Assembly: GCA_963697205.1 (NCBI GenBank) | Contig: CAVONB010000002.1 | Location: 186,001-250,000 of the forward strand | Source: CAVONB01 sp963697205 | GTDB lineage: Bacteria > Pseudomonadota > Alphaproteobacteria > Rhizobiales > Hyphomicrobiaceae | DNA: 64,000 nt | Direction of reading: 5' to 3' | Shown: positions 63,836-64,000 of the stretch, piece by piece | How positions within the stretch are numbered: position 1 is the first letter of the stretch | How the letters are laid out: each line of letters opens with the position of its first letter | Made by a program: the position numbers and the translations under genes | The notes under the pieces: generated by a model | The model's input: only the letters and a program-made list of their open reading frames with translations | Databases searched by the model: none | What the model was told of the DNA's origin: nothing

Positions 63836-64000
63836 GTGATGGCGCAGCCGGGCGGCATCGTGATCGTGGGCGGCGGACTTGCCGGCCTCTTCACCGCGTT
63901 GAAGCTCGCGCCCGCGCCCGTCACCGTTATCACCGCGGCGCCACTTGGCGAGGGCGCGTCGAGTGTGTGGGCGCAAGGCGGCATCGCCGCCGCCGTGGGC
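63836..64000 (+). CDS. nadB: L-aspartate oxidase (3' end beyond window)
   Basis: First 55 codons of L-aspartate oxidase, which makes iminoaspartate for NadA. The N-terminal FAD-binding motif IVIVGGGLAGLFTAL is followed by SSVWAQGGIAAAVG, the characteristic FAD/flavin-site block of NadB. AGGAG (63823-63827) favours the GTG at 63836 as start; an ATG follows at 63839. It follows nadA after a gap containing a terminator-like stem and a hairpin element. The rest lies outside the window. Confidence 0.88.
   Translation, partial: MMAQPGGIVIVGGGLAGLFTALKLAPAPVTVITAAPLGEGASSVWAQGGIAAAVG

Noticed and set aside
1..64000. tRNA or rRNA genes
   Set aside because: No cloverleaf-like or rRNA sequence was recognised in the intergenic regions by eye; a tRNAscan-type run would be decisive.

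Overview
The window is high-GC alphaproteobacterial chromosome, most likely from the Hyphomicrobiales (Rhizobiales). The main pointers are the tlpA / argH / small lipoprotein / lysA / TIGR02302 neighbourhood, the prs / lipoprotein / pgeF / midA cluster, and a NadQ-type NAD regulator next to nadA. No rRNA, tRNA, CRISPR array, phage or insertion sequence was found. Almost everything is chromosomal housekeeping or catabolism. Genes are tightly packed, with many stop/start overlaps of the ATGA type.

Layout. 1-1577: end of a suf operon (sufS, sufT). 1630-6213: a GH114-like protein, a TPR protein, a tiny secreted protein and a long ClpN/coiled-coil protein. 6321-10713 (minus): prs, a lipoprotein, pgeF and midA. 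10839-13982: homogentisate dioxygenase, a small membrane protein and a cation:proton antiporter. 13995-21720: tlpA diverging from argH, lptM-like, lysA and a TIGR02302 protein, with a minus-strand methyltransferase between. 22194-31490: a LysR regulator, a PHB-depolymerase-like lipoprotein, an SMR transporter, a ferredoxin reductase plus cytochrome b pair, a VOC protein, a DUF2585 protein and a PhoX-family protein. 31746-36628: a three-gene 2-oxoacid:ferredoxin oxidoreductase operon (korC-like, korA, korB). 36761-42236: sufA-like, DUF924, TfoX-N, an RhlE-type helicase, an alpha/beta hydrolase and a ChaN-like protein. 42699-48094: an NMT1/Tau-type ABC importer with an embedded alpha/beta hydrolase and two tandem substrate-binding proteins. 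48194-56429 (minus): a CoA-transferase, a small membrane protein, nadC and a complete carbohydrate-type ABC importer. 56618-61113: trmFO diverging from ygfZ, tag and an HD hydrolase, then a tyrosine phosphatase. 61241-64000: nadQ, two NadQ-like operators, nadA and the start of nadB.

How the genes work together. Iron-sulfur metabolism recurs: SufS, SufT and SufA build clusters, YgfZ supports them, and NadA and the Kor complex use them. NAD synthesis is split, with nadA/nadB at the right end under a probable NadQ operator pair and nadC 11 kb away on the other strand.

The most striking signal is in the sequence itself. Five conserved genes (the ClpN/coiled-coil gene, phoX, korC, korA, nadA) carry 17 apparent +1 frameshifts and no deletions. 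Every one can be read as two different bases occupying a single codon third position, and either base gives the same amino acid. That is what one would expect if both alleles of synonymous strain variants had been written into the consensus. I therefore treat these genes as intact in the living cell. Two 76-80 bp hairpin elements with related termini and two copies of a GC-rich intergenic repeat are the other sequence-level structures of interest.
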